Shown here: piece after piece, positions 9,849-18,618 of the stretch
How positions within the stretch are numbered: position 1 is the stretch's first letter
How the letters are laid out: each line of letters begins with the position of its first letter
NCBI GenBank assembly: GCA_029851415.1
Contig: CM056741.1
Span: 83,218,282-83,282,281, forward strand
Source: Eretmocerus hayati
Lineage: Eukaryota; Arthropoda; Insecta; Hymenoptera; Aphelinidae
Length of the DNA stretch: 64,000 nt
Reading direction: 5' to 3'
Translations under genes and position numbers: made by a program
Notes under the pieces: model-generated
Told to the model about the DNA's origin: nothing
Database searches by the model: none
What the model saw: the letters and a program-made list of their open reading frames with translations, nothing else

Positions 9849-12721
9849 TCACTGTAATTCGCCTGCTTCGAGGCGCCTCACTTCCCTCTCGTTCTCCTCT
9901 TTGAGGGTCATCACCAGCTTAATGTATCCTGTGACTCTATCCCATGTCTCCTGGTTGCGGAGCAAGTACAGGACGAGATTCTCAGGTGTGAATTAAGCAC
10001 CCAGCCATTCATTCAACTCGGCGCGCTCTCTTCGGGTGTCGTTGCACGTGAACAGGGCGTGTTCAGCGTCATCCAAGTTGTCCCCGCATGACTGACATGC
10101 TGAGGATGTCCTCTTGTTGAACCGGGTCAGATAGGCATCGAAGCAACCGTGGTCACTCAGTACTTGCACCGTTCAGTAATCTATCTCTCCGTGGGTGCGT
10201 TCCGCCCACTTGGCTACGTCGCGGATCAGTCAATGCGTCCATCTGACATCTGCAAATGGTGAATCCCACTCTGTTTGCCACTGTTCAAGCGTCGTCTCCT
10301 TCTCGTTGTCGCGGATGATCTCCTTCATCGTTGGATTGAGCACTCGTTTGGCTGCGATCACTCTTTGCCAGTCCCAGATCCTCACTCGCTCCGCGTCGAG
10401 CAAGTGGGTGGGTGGCATCCCCGCCAACACGCAAGCTACGTCTCCTGACACGGGACGGAAGGCACGGATGCTCCTCAGAGCCGCTCTCCAGTGGACAGGC
10501 TCCATCCTCTTCTCTATGACGGACTTCTCTACTCTCTTCCCCCACATGGGTGTACCGTAGAGCATAATGGAAGCGCTCACGGTGTTGAGCAGCTTGCGCC
10601 TCTTCTGTTTCGGTCCTCCGATGTTCGGCATCAGCCCCTGAAGCGCCGCACCGACCCCGCTCGCTTTCTGAACGGCCTCAGGGATGTGCTTCTTGAAGGA
10701 CCACTTGTAGTCGAGGCATACGCCGAGGTATTTCAGCTCTGTCTTGCGTGGGATCTCTTGCCCGTTGATGTAAAATTGGGGCAAGTTAAACTCCCCGCGG
10801 CTTGTCACCACGATTACTTCGCACTTCTTGACAGCAAGTATCAGGAACCTGCTGATCATCCATTTGTCGACTCGGGCCAGCACCTCGTTTGCGCGTCTGC
10901 CCAAGAGCTCCTCGTTGTCGACCCAGACTATGAGTCCCGCGTCGTCAACAGAAGCCACGATTATCACTCCTTCTGGCGGTTCGATAGTTAGAAAATTGTC
11001 GTTCTGGGTGTTCCAGTTGAATGGCCCGGAAACCAATCCCTGTCCAATTACGGCGGTCAGATCCCGGATCTCTTGTCCATCATCGGTGTCGTACACAAGG
11101 GTCCTGTTCCGGAGATAGTCATTATTGATGGCTAGTAGATAGGACGGCTTTTTACCTGCTTGGGATTGATAGACTCGCTCCCAGCTCGCGCAGTTGAACG
11201 CGTTCTTCATGTCCGACGCAATTATGGCACAGAATCCTCCTCTTCCTTGGTATGGGTTCCCTACCGACGCTTGAACCCGTTCTTGGACCTCCTCGATCGC
11301 GTGCACAGTGCTTCGTCCCTTCCGGAACCCGAACTGCATTGGTGATAGTCCGCCGCTCTTTTCGTGAACCTCTCTTGAGTAAATCTGGCTTGTATTTGAA
11401 GACCAGTTTCAGAGCCTCGTTTGGAATCCCGTCCAGGCCAGGGGCCTTGCTGTTTGGCAGCCTATTCGCTGCTATGAGGAGCTCGTGCAAATAAAGTGCG
11501 GGATGGGGTCTTCGCTCTCCGGAGGGAATGTGACTCTAGGTTCTCTTGTTGGGAAGGAGTCTTCCACGATGCTGCGCAAGGTAGCTGCATCAGACGGTGC
11601 TGGGTTGCCCCTCCGGGTTCGGACCTTTGACATAACCACGCGGTATGGCGTACCCCAGCGGGTCTCCATTAACCATTTCGCACAATTCACCCCAGCACTT
11701 CTCTTTGCTTCTCCGGTTGGCTAGAATGAGAGCTTTCTTTGCTTCTCTGTACGCCCTGTCATCTTCCACCAGTGATGGTCGTTTCAGTTTCCTTGATCGC
11801 CACGCGGTCCTCATTTTCTCGTTGCTCGTTCTTCGTAGAGCTCTTATCTCGTCGGTAATCCAGTACTCTGGTTTCCTCCGGAAGCATGATATTGTCTTGC
11901 GAGGCATCGATGCGTCACAAGCTCTTGTCATGGTGGTCGTCACCATATCCACAGCCTCGTCCGCGGTGATTTCCATCAGGAGATCTTCGGCTGTTTCTAT
12001 CGATTCCCGGAATTTTCCCTCATCCAGCTTGCGTACCTGCCACCCCGTCGGTCGCGGTCTGCGTGTCGTCTGTCTCTGTATGTCAGTCCTAAGCCGAAAC
12101 CGAATATGTCGATGGTCACTCGATGTTTCCGTGTCCAGGGCCTCCCACGTTGTCATACGTCCCATGAGCGACGGGCTCATGAACGTCAGGTCGAGGACCG
12201 AAGACGGACCTCCCTCCCTGGACCGAGTGTCGTGTCGGTAGTAAGTGATAACCCCCGTCTCGTTCGCGAGCACTTATCCTAATGCCTCCATGGCACCAGC
12301 CAGTATTACCCCCCGTCTATCGCGCGGCCCCCCGTTCCAAGTCGGTTCCTTGGAGTTGAAATCCCCCGCGATTATAACTGGGCCCCCATTGCCTCACATC
12401 TTCTTCTAGGTCATGGAGCTCGTCTTCGAATTCGTGCGTCTTGAGTGACGGAGAATAGTAGCAACTGTAGAGTGCTGTGCCCCCCATGGTCTTTCGAGCG
12501 AAACCGCGGCCACTAACAGCTGGTCCAGTCCCACGGATCGCAGGATTCATGATCTGGATTACGGCTGTCCTCCAGTGATCGAATGTGGATCGAGAAAATT
12601 CGCGCTTCCGGGGCGGTTCGGAGATAATCAGAACATCGATCCCTCCTTCTTTGGCAACAGCGTGTAGGAGATCATCTGCGTCCCCGCTCTTCCTGAGGTT
12701 GGCTTGGATGAAGCTAGCCAT
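9849..12721 (-). pseudogene. R1-like ORF2 (endonuclease and reverse transcriptase), copy b
   Basis: The start is the ATG of MASFIQANLRKS at 12721, inside the end of ORF1. The APE-type endonuclease has IDVLIISEPPRK (Glu), an IIAGDFNSKEPTWNGG block (Asp-x-Asn, about 12370-12310, in a shifted frame) and SSDHRHIRFRL (final His). The RT has NSKAPGLDGIPNEALK, QFGFRKGRSTVHAIEEV, motif A (SDMKNAFNCASW, with Ser before Asp), motif B GQGLVSGPFNWNTQ and motif C as SVDD where the copy at 37003 has FADD. The thumb and a CQSCGDNLDDAEHALFTC knuckle follow. It is broken by a frameshift near 12385, a stop near 12275, frame changes near 11580 and 11340, and stops near 10230, 10175 and 9990. The family role is target nicking and target-primed reverse transcription. 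This copy is inactive. Confidence 0.88.
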
Positions 12722-13946
12722 TTCTTCCCTCCCTGCGTCTATATGTAGTTCTTGCCCTCTGGTACGCAGTGCAGTTCCTGGCCCCAGATCTGTGGTCAGA
12801 TTTGGACCCGATCGCCGCACAGCTTAGGCATTTTGGTTTTTCCTTGCAAATCGCAGCAAGGTGCCCTGGTTCGCCGCATTGGAAGCAGAGTTTTGGTTTC
12901 CGTTCCTCTGCCTCCTCTTTTTTGCACCCCGAGGCCTTGTAGCCGTACTCTAAGCAGTTATAGCACCGTGGGATGCCACCCTTCTCGCGGATCCTGACTT
13001 TGCCCCATCCAACCTTTGGCTCCTTCCAGTCGAGGAGATGGTGGGCCAGTCTCGTCGCGATCGAGACAACAGCGGTTTGGGTGCCGCGGTAGCTACTCCG
13101 GATGGACTTGACTACAACGGCACCCTTCTCGTTTTCTGGTAGGGCCTTCGCGAGGTCATCCCGCACCTTGATTATGTCGACATCGTAGTCGACTCCGAGC
13201 ACCTCGAGGGTCGTGCTGTTTGCTAGACAGTGGACAGCTCCTCCTTGGCCGACGACTGGTGCCAAGGCTGCCTTGACGGTGGCGACATCGGTGCCCTTCT
13301 TGAGTTCAAGAAGGACTTGGCCTTCTTGGGTCTTGCGGATGCCCGCGACCTTAGAGCCCACTGCTTCATCGAGGTCATCCGTTTTTATCCTGCGCAGCAT
13401 GTCTGCGTAGGTTAGCCCACCTTGTTTGGCCGTAACAAGGACGGCTTCGGGCTTCACCCTCCTCGGCTTCATTTTCGCTTTCTTTCCGGCGGCATCGTCC
13501 GATCTACCGCTCTTCTTTGCCCTTCTCGCTTGTTTCTTTGACACCACTTCCTTCCAAGGCCTATTCTGCTCGGGCCGATTGGGCGTTGATGTCGAGCGCG
13601 GTGTTCTGAGACCTCCCGATGGAGGTCCGTATCGCGTCGCCTTCGAACCGCGTTGTTTTCCCGGTCGCGATTCCGGTTTCCCTGCCCCCCTTCCCTGGAA
13701 GCCACTACCCGACGCGGCCGGTTTTTTTGTGACCGGAGGCTGCACATTCCCCCTCGCTTTCAAGGTCTTTTCCGTTTCGAGGAGCGTTATCTCGAAAGCA
13801 GCCCGCTTCGCCTTGTCTGACGCGAGTAGGCCTTCGAGCGCGTGGCCTATCTTCTTGAGCTCTTCGATGTCACCCTTGGTCCCTTCTGGATTGCTGGAAA
13901 TGGACTCGGCTATCCCTATGACCAAGTTGAAGTGCTTGAGGAGGAG
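12714..13946 (-). CDS. R1-like ORF1 (Gag-like) protein, major part
   Basis: This is the open frame downstream of the foldback insertion, about 400 codons. After a helical N-terminal part (KHFNLVIGIAESISSN, then a Lys/Glu-rich stretch) comes a basic Pro/Gly/Arg-rich region, then AVLVTAKQGGLTYADMLRRI opening a ~170-residue conserved region, and three Cys-rich knuckles at the C-terminus (CYNCLEYGYKASGC, CFQCGEPGHLAAIC and CLSCAAIGSKSDHRSGARNC). Three CCHC-type knuckles are characteristic of R1/Jockey-group ORF1 proteins, which bind element RNA. The stop codon lies in ATGGCTAG, so ORF2 starts 8 bp before ORF1 ends, as in R1-type elements. The frame runs 5' into the foldback repeats, so the first residues of the apparent ORF are foreign. 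Confidence 0.85.
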   Translation of the reverse strand, partial: LLLKHFNLVIGIAESISSNPEGTKGDIEELKKIGHALEGLLASDKAKRAAFEITLLETEKTLKARGNVQPPVTKKPAASGSGFQGRGAGKPESRPGKQRGSKATRYGPPSGGLRTPRSTSTPNRPEQNRPWKEVVSKKQARRAKKSGRSDDAAGKKAKMKPRRVKPEAVLVTAKQGGLTYADMLRRIKTDDLDEAVGSKVAGIRKTQEGQVLLELKKGTDVATVKAALAPVVGQGGAVHCLANSTTLEVLGVDYDVDIIKVRDDLAKALPENEKGAVVVKSIRSSYRGTQTAVVSIATRLAHHLLDWKEPKVGWGKVRIREKGGIPRCYNCLEYGYKASGCKKEEAEERKPKLCFQCGEPGHLAAICKEKPKCLSCAAIGSKSDHRSGARNCTAYQRARTTYRRREGRNG

Positions 13947-13950
13947 ATAT
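13947..13950. other. target site duplication ATAT, left
   Basis: ATAT flanks the foldback element here and at 15769-15772. ATAT is self-complementary, so it could instead be the outermost 4 bp of the inverted repeat. Confidence 0.5.
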
Positions 13951-13984
13951 CGTCGCCCCCGAAGAAGAAAAACACTTTCTGGAT

Positions 13985-14335
13985 TACCGGTGAAGAGTAA
14001 CACCTTCTGGATGCATTCATGAAAAGACACACCATCTGGTTCCCAGGACGAAGATTAACACGTATTTCTAACCAGCGACGAAAAATAACGCCCGGCAGTA
14101 GCTTCCGACGAATAGTAACACCCGCTCGTAACTACCGGCGAATATGATCACGTTGCCCGTAGTAGCGACGAAAAGTAACATTTACCGGAAGCTCGGACGA
14201 AAAAGAACACGTGCCGTATGCCCCGACGATAAAAAACACCTACTGTATGCCCGGACGAAAAAAAAACACCTGCCGTATGCCCCGACGAAAAAAAACATCT
14301 ACTGTATGCCCGGACGAAGAAAAACACCTGGTGGT
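13985..14335. repeat. ~30-bp tandem repeat array, left arm of foldback element
   Basis: About 11-12 units. The inner ones (14190-14335) are almost regular, with 'cggacgaaaaa' and 'cacctgccgtatgcc' blocks. The outer ones are diverged. It is the inverted counterpart of the array at 15412-15745. Confidence 0.85.
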
Positions 14336-15411
14336 TTAACCGGAGTTATCTCTGAAAAAATGATAATTTCAATGTTTTCTGTCAGAGAATATCAATGTAT
14401 CTAACAACGAATAACAACGAATAAGTAGTCTAACATAGAATGTGCGAAAAATGAGCAAAGCAAAACTTTGAAGGCAAGAAAACGTTGACAACTGAAGTTT
14501 TTCCCTGCATGTTACAACAAAACATACTTTCGAAGAAAATGTTGAGAATAGGACTCCTAGGAATTCAGTTCTTCATGTATTCGATATTCCCCCCCCCCCA
14601 TAGAAAGCAGCTATAAATTGAAAACTTTATTCAAAAGCAATATTGCCATAGACATTTTAAATCACGCAGTAATCCTGTCAGTACTTGTAACTAAGATCGA
14701 AGCATGAGCACTGTACCGAGAAACCCCATTCCTTGTTAGAAATACTTATTGTAAGTCCAAAACGATACACGAATGCACGCTTGAAGGGAATCATAGAATC
14801 TTACAGGTAAGAGAAGCAATCTTATTGTCTACCTTCGAACTGACTTGGAACCAAGAGGAGAATCTGAGATATGATTTTTTGTGAGCGACACGTGAAGCTC
14901 TCCAATATATATAGACTAGACCGTGACACGGCCTTTTTCGAAGATTAATAATTTTGGAGTGTAATAACAAATCTAGACAAGAACGAAACCAAATAACTTC
15001 TGAGACCTCCTAAATTTGATCTCGAGTTCAGGAATTAGATTGACAAAGTATACCGTGAACTGAATGTCCTTCGATAGGAAAAAATTCAGAGAGGAAATGA
15101 GGGAGGAGATACAGCTGCCTCACACTATGCAATAATTGCGGGGGTGTTTCAAGTGAAAAAAAAAAAAATTACGATGGACTAGAATTATCGTATAGATTTC
15201 CAGGAGAGAGAGAGAGAGAATAGTTTTGATGAATGTGAGCAGTAAGAATCATGCAATGGGTGATATTTACGAGACGTTCTTGGCTTGGGGCAGAGGTGAT
15301 GATGCTCTCCGCTGGTCCAACGCCCAGACATGATTTTTCCTTCAAATATATGGGTTGGAGCGCCTCCTAGCAGTATAAAAAACCCCCAGATGTTCTCTTT
15401 GCCGAACGATA
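14336..15411. other. core of foldback element, no gene seen
   Basis: AT-rich sequence with a C-run at about 14590, an A-run at about 15157-15170 and a short GA run at about 15205-15220. A TATAAAAAA string lies at about 15373, just before the right array. No ORF with recognisable protein content was found. Confidence 0.6.
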
Positions 15412-15745
15412 ATGAGAGGTGTTTTTTTCCGTTGGGGCTCACGGTAGGTGTTTTTCTTCGTCCGGGCATACGGCAGGTGTTTTTCTTCGTCCGGGCATAC
15501 GGCAGGTGTTTTTTTTCGTCGGAGCATCCGGCAGGTGTTTCTCTTCGTCCGGGCATACGGCGGGTGTTCTTTTTCGTCCGGGCATCCGGCAAACGTTACT
15601 TTTCGGCGGTAATCACGACCAAGTGTTATTTCTCGAGGCGGGTACGGGAGAAGTGCTACTCTTCCACGCTTGATACATATCGTGTTACTTTTCATCGGTG
15701 ACTAACACGCAAGTGTTAGTCTTCGTCGCTTGATAGTATGCAAGT
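15412..15745. repeat. ~30-bp tandem repeat array, right arm of foldback element
   Basis: Inverted relative to 13985-14335. The most regular units are at 15435-15590 (ttcgtccgggcatacggc), becoming diverged toward the outer end, as in the left arm. Confidence 0.85.
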
Positions 15746-15768
15746 GTTCTTCTTCTTCGGGGGCGACG

Positions 15769-15927
15769 ATATGTCTTCTCCTCCGTCTCTTCCCGGCACG
15801 TTTTCAGGTCTTCTCTTCCCCCATGAGATCGCCTGCCTCGTTTCCACTCCTTTGTCGTGCTGCATCTCTGGTTGAGGGGATGTGGTCAATCTCCACCCTA
15901 TCAGGCACCTCATTGTGCACTCCCTTA
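15769..15927 (-). other. R1-like copy b: 5' leader and start of ORF1 upstream of the foldback insertion
   Basis: On the minus strand this links the leader module (15928-16107) to the foldback element. Two frames are open into the insertion point. One contains an ATG near 15893. The other becomes continuous with the ORF1 frame downstream of the element if the element and one ATAT are taken out. It therefore probably holds the N-terminus of ORF1, with the true start unresolved. Confidence 0.5.
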
Positions 15928-16107
15928 TAGCCCACGCAGGCCATACCAGGCGGGACACGGGTTTGGGTGGGGCCCACCGAGAGGTGGGCCCGGCCGTGTA
16001 ATATCCCTCTCCCCTCGATGTCCGATACCTAGGGCATCGGGCAATCAAGAAGGAGATCCACCTGCATCTACCATCTCATCCCGGAACCGCGTGAGCATTA
16101 CTTCAGG
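15928..16107 (-). repeat. ~180-bp module also present in the R1-like 3' UTR
   Basis: On the minus strand it runs from TCCTGAAGTAATGCTCACGC to GGCCTGCGTGGGCTA. It is nearly identical to an internal part of the subfamily-I 3' UTR (for example 22024-22205) but lacks that UTR's 3' end (ACCACCTTAAA). Here it lies at the 5' side of copy b, right after the GA tract. It contains the perfect hairpin GGGCCCACC/GGTGGGCCC at 15970-15991. Confidence 0.75.

Positions 16108-16109
<2 letters not shown>

Positions 16110-16144
<35 letters not shown>
16110..16144. repeat. (TC)n microsatellite
   Basis: About 17 TC units between the 5' end of R1-like copy b (minus) and the 5' end of half-LINE H3 (plus). Confidence 0.95.
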
Positions 16145-16148
<4 letters not shown>

Positions 16149-17777
16149 AGTCTTTCTATACGCTTTCTTCAGTGCCTCCCTGCATTTCGCCACTTTTTCT
16201 GCCGCAAGGTGCCTCCGGGCTTTTCTTTTTCAGACTCTTGCACGCCAATTTTTGCAAGGATTCATCGGATTCATAAATTCCTGTGAATCCACATATCCTG
16301 TAAGAATCACACCTGCTTTTTCACCAGCACGTCTTGGGTTTAGAGGTTAGTCTGCACGCTGCATTGGGATTAGTTCACTGGATCAACAAACTTCATTCGT
16401 CAGACGCTAGATGGCAGCAATCTAATACAGATCTCTGCATTACCAACTCTGAAGCCTGATTCACACGTGTTCTATTCCAAGTGTTTCGCCCAAGTGAGCT
16501 GCCTGATCAACACCCTGGCACTCGCCTGACTGCAGTAACAGCTGATTCAATCTTGTATCGCTTGAATCCTCTCATCACGCTACGATGACCCGTAATCTAC
16601 TCACAGTGAGTTCTTTTCAACAAGATCGAGTAATTTCACACGAATCACGCAAATCTGAGACAAGCGCAGATTGCGCTGGTTATCTTAATGAAATGCCACC
16701 TTATTTGAAACTTTTCATGTCTCATTTCGACGCTTGTCAAGAAAAACTTTTTTCGAAGTTGAATGAATTAGAAGACAGGATAGAAAATCGAATCATTGCG
16801 ATTGAAAGAGATGTTTTAGAACTTCGTAATAAGTTTTCTCAGCTTTCTCAACAAACATCAGTGGTAGACTCAGCTGAAATGATCTTAACGGACATTCCTC
16901 GTGATTTAAATCTCACGAGAACTGAGATAGTGAGTAAAGTTCTCCATGCTATGGATGTGCCAGAGCTGCAAAATTTTGTAGTAAATACTAGAGAATGGAA
17001 AGGTCCTCGTTTCCGCAACACGGATTCATCCGTTCTAACCTCAACCTCAAGTTCGCCACAAAGAAATGATTTGAATACTCGATCAATCGTCATACAACTG
17101 TCTTCCACTATTATTCGAGATAAAATTATTTTGAACTCACCCAAACTGAAAATGAGATCTATCAGTGATATCTTTGGAAACGGAAACGATTCTAGAATAT
17201 TTTGTTATCCACTGTGGCCAAAAGAAGTGCACAACTTACTCAAACAAGCTCACTCAGTTAGTGTTCGATTGAAAATGCAGGAGCCAGTAGTTAAAAATCT
17301 CGTTGTATGCATGAGACCTTCAAATAATAGGCCTCCCGTCCCAATTTTCTCAGAAACCGATCTCGCTCAATTTCAAACTTGACATATTGTGACAATGGTG
17401 ATTAGTTCGTCTATGTATTCTAATGTTCAAATGCTCTGCACAAAGCAACTTTACTGAATTATCATATTGTTATCATATTATTTCATAAATTATTCTTCTC
17501 TATATATTCTGTAACTGCTATCAATAATTTCCAAATGTACACGACTGCCACTCTAAATTTGTATGCGAACCTTTTATCATTTTTTGTATACTATACTATA
17601 TCTCCTTTTGATCAAATCAGCAATCTAACCATCTCAACTATTCAATATTCATCTTTGATTATGTTTATCCATACTCTTCATAGTAAATTATGTATTATGT
17701 AATTGAATTTGCCACCTGTACCAGATAGGGTGATACCCCAAGGTACCAATAAAAAAAAACCAATCTACAATCTACAA
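16145..17777 (+). mobile_element. H3: ORF1-only half-LINE with intact ORF
   Basis: A 1.63-kb unit starting GGTGAGTctttc right after the TC tract. It has a leader of about 440 bp (with a 'gcctccgggctttt...ttgcacgcc' block also found in H5's leader), a single uninterrupted ORF1 (16585-17382), a 3' UTR of about 390 bp without endonuclease or RT remnants, an AATAAA-containing A-run near 17748, and an 'aatctac' repeat tail leading into TC repeats. Confidence 0.78.
16585..17382 (+). CDS. half-LINE ORF1 protein (H3), intact, 265 aa
   Basis: It is an uninterrupted frame starting MTRNLLTVSSFQQDR. The N-terminal ~50 residues have no clear domain. Residues ~45-95 form a likely coiled coil (LKLFMSHFDACQEKLFSKL, ENRIIAIERDVLELRNKF). 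A conserved block follows with VDSAEMILTDIPRDLNLTR, then RSIVIQLSSTIIRDKIIL and YPLWPKEVHNLLKQAHSV. The H4 ORF1 (30645-31940) shares these last blocks but also has an N-terminal zinc finger, absent here. By architecture it is an RNA-binding LINE coat protein. Intactness in a window full of broken copies suggests recent arrival or selection on ORF1 in cis (inference). Enzymes would have to come from another element. Confidence 0.8.
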   Translation: MTRNLLTVSSFQQDRVISHESRKSETSADCAGYLNEMPPYLKLFMSHFDACQEKLFSKLNELEDRIENRIIAIERDVLELRNKFSQLSQQTSVVDSAEMILTDIPRDLNLTRTEIVSKVLHAMDVPELQNFVVNTREWKGPRFRNTDSSVLTSTSSSPQRNDLNTRSIVIQLSSTIIRDKIILNSPKLKMRSISDIFGNGNDSRIFCYPLWPKEVHNLLKQAHSVSVRLKMQEPVVKNLVVCMRPSNNRPPVPIFSETDLAQFQT

Positions 17778-17792
17778 TCTCTCTCTCTCTCT
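17778..17792. repeat. short (TC)n tract
   Basis: About 7 TC units between the tail of H3 and the truncated 5' end of LINE-A copy B. Confidence 0.85.
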
Positions 17793-17829
17793 GACACATC
17801 AATCCTCGATTCCTAACACTGCCCCTAGG

Positions 17830-18576
17830 ATGGACGAGTCCACCCACTCATACGTTCGGAAGCAAGGGCAGGGACTGGGCAATGACGGACTTGAGCGCTG
17901 TAAACTGATTATTAATGGTGTATTAAAAGAAGATTCTAAGGCCTCACCAGCACGTATATCTGATATTTCTTATGCAGTGCTCAAGTCTATTCTCCCCTCA
18001 TTGGAGAGGGCAGACATTGCTGATGTCCGTGTCCTGCAACCGGGGCGTGCGTCTGGGGAGAAGACTCCAACAGGTAATCGTGACTCGGTTCTATCTTCCC
18101 GAGCCTCAGCTGCCATCACGCGCAATTTACCATCATGTGTAGTCCAACTCTCCAGTAGCCGACTAGTCGGGAGAGTGATTCGGGCTAAACGTTCAATCAC
18201 CAATAATTATTTTACGGCCAGCAATATCCAGCCTGACTTACTCGACCCAGATACAAAAGCTCATGTGCCAGATCGTAAAATCTTTATAAATGAGATGCTC
18301 CACCGTGAAAAATACAAAGAATTTATACGTTTAAGGTCGGTTGCACGCGGTTTGGGTCTTAAATACGTCTGGCACAGAGATGGGCGTTTCTGGGTTAGAC
18401 GGAAAAATGGTGAGCGAGCGCATACTTTCGAATCCCTTGCTGATCTGCAGGTCATTCAAACGACCTGTCGAAGTGGTCCGGAACGCACCTGTGCGTCCTG
18501 TAATAACACCCAGAGCTGCACTATCGTTCCGGAGCAAAATAAAGTTCCGGCAACAGAATCAGCAAGGACTCCCTGA
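17830..18576 (+). CDS. LINE-A ORF1 protein, C-terminal part, copy B
   Basis: 248 codons equivalent to about residues 120-364 of copy A ORF1: KLIINGVLKEDSKASPA, DVRVLQPGRASGE, CVVQLSSSRLVGRVIRAKR and LGLKYVWHRDGRFWVRR. The coiled-coil N-terminus is missing because the copy is truncated at the TC tract. The ATG used is probably not the native start. The frame is open to its natural stop, and ORF2 follows after about 40 bp. Confidence 0.78.
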   Translation: MDESTHSYVRKQGQGLGNDGLERCKLIINGVLKEDSKASPARISDISYAVLKSILPSLERADIADVRVLQPGRASGEKTPTGNRDSVLSSRASAAITRNLPSCVVQLSSSRLVGRVIRAKRSITNNYFTASNIQPDLLDPDTKAHVPDRKIFINEMLHREKYKEFIRLRSVARGLGLKYVWHRDGRFWVRRKNGERAHTFESLADLQVIQTTCRSGPERTCASCNNTQSCTIVPEQNKVPATESARTP

Positions 18577-18618
18577 CTGGATACGGCTGCTGAAGAGCGA
18601 AGAGGGAGGGGTAATTCT

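Larger units (their letters stand above)
13951..15768. mobile_element. foldback-like element with tandem-repeat inverted termini
   Basis: Both ends are CGTCGCCCCCGAAGAAGAA in inverted orientation, and homology between the ends stops at that point. Each arm (13951 to about 14335 and about 15412 to 15768) consists of degenerate ~30-bp tandem units with consensus gtgtttttcttcgtccgg then catacggca. The unit variants come in a similar order in both arms. The central ~1.07 kb (14336-15411) has no recognisable gene. Long inverted repeats made of short tandem repeats are the hallmark of Drosophila Foldback elements. The assignment rests on structure only. It is probably non-autonomous. Confidence 0.7.
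9243..16109 (-). mobile_element. R1-like LINE copy b, near full length, twice interrupted
   Basis: On the minus strand the order is 5' leader (about 16109-15894), start of ORF1, foldback element insertion (13951-15768), rest of ORF1, ORF2 (endonuclease, RT, C-terminal knuckle), and a 3' UTR ending in ACCACCTTA beside the TC tract. A 130-bp piece of half-LINE junction sequence interrupts the 3' UTR at 9614-9742. Without the two inserts the element is about 4.9 kb, a normal size for R1-clade LINEs. ORF1 and ORF2 overlap. It is the only copy here with all parts in order, but ORF2 has several frameshifts and stops. Confidence 0.8.

Noticed and set aside
9243..13946. Classical 28S rDNA-specific R1
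   Set aside because: No rDNA flanks any R1-like copy; the flanks are GA/TC tracts, so only membership of the R1 clade is claimed.
14150..14340. CRISPR-like array of ~30-bp repeats
   Set aside because: The units are contiguous tandem repeats without unique spacers, are mirrored in inverted orientation at 15412-15745, and lie in eukaryotic transposon DNA.
15928..16107. tRNA-derived SINE (GGTTCCGGGATG resembles a B box)
   Set aside because: No matching A box at proper spacing, and the module is internal to the R1-like 3' UTR with LINE-type ends.
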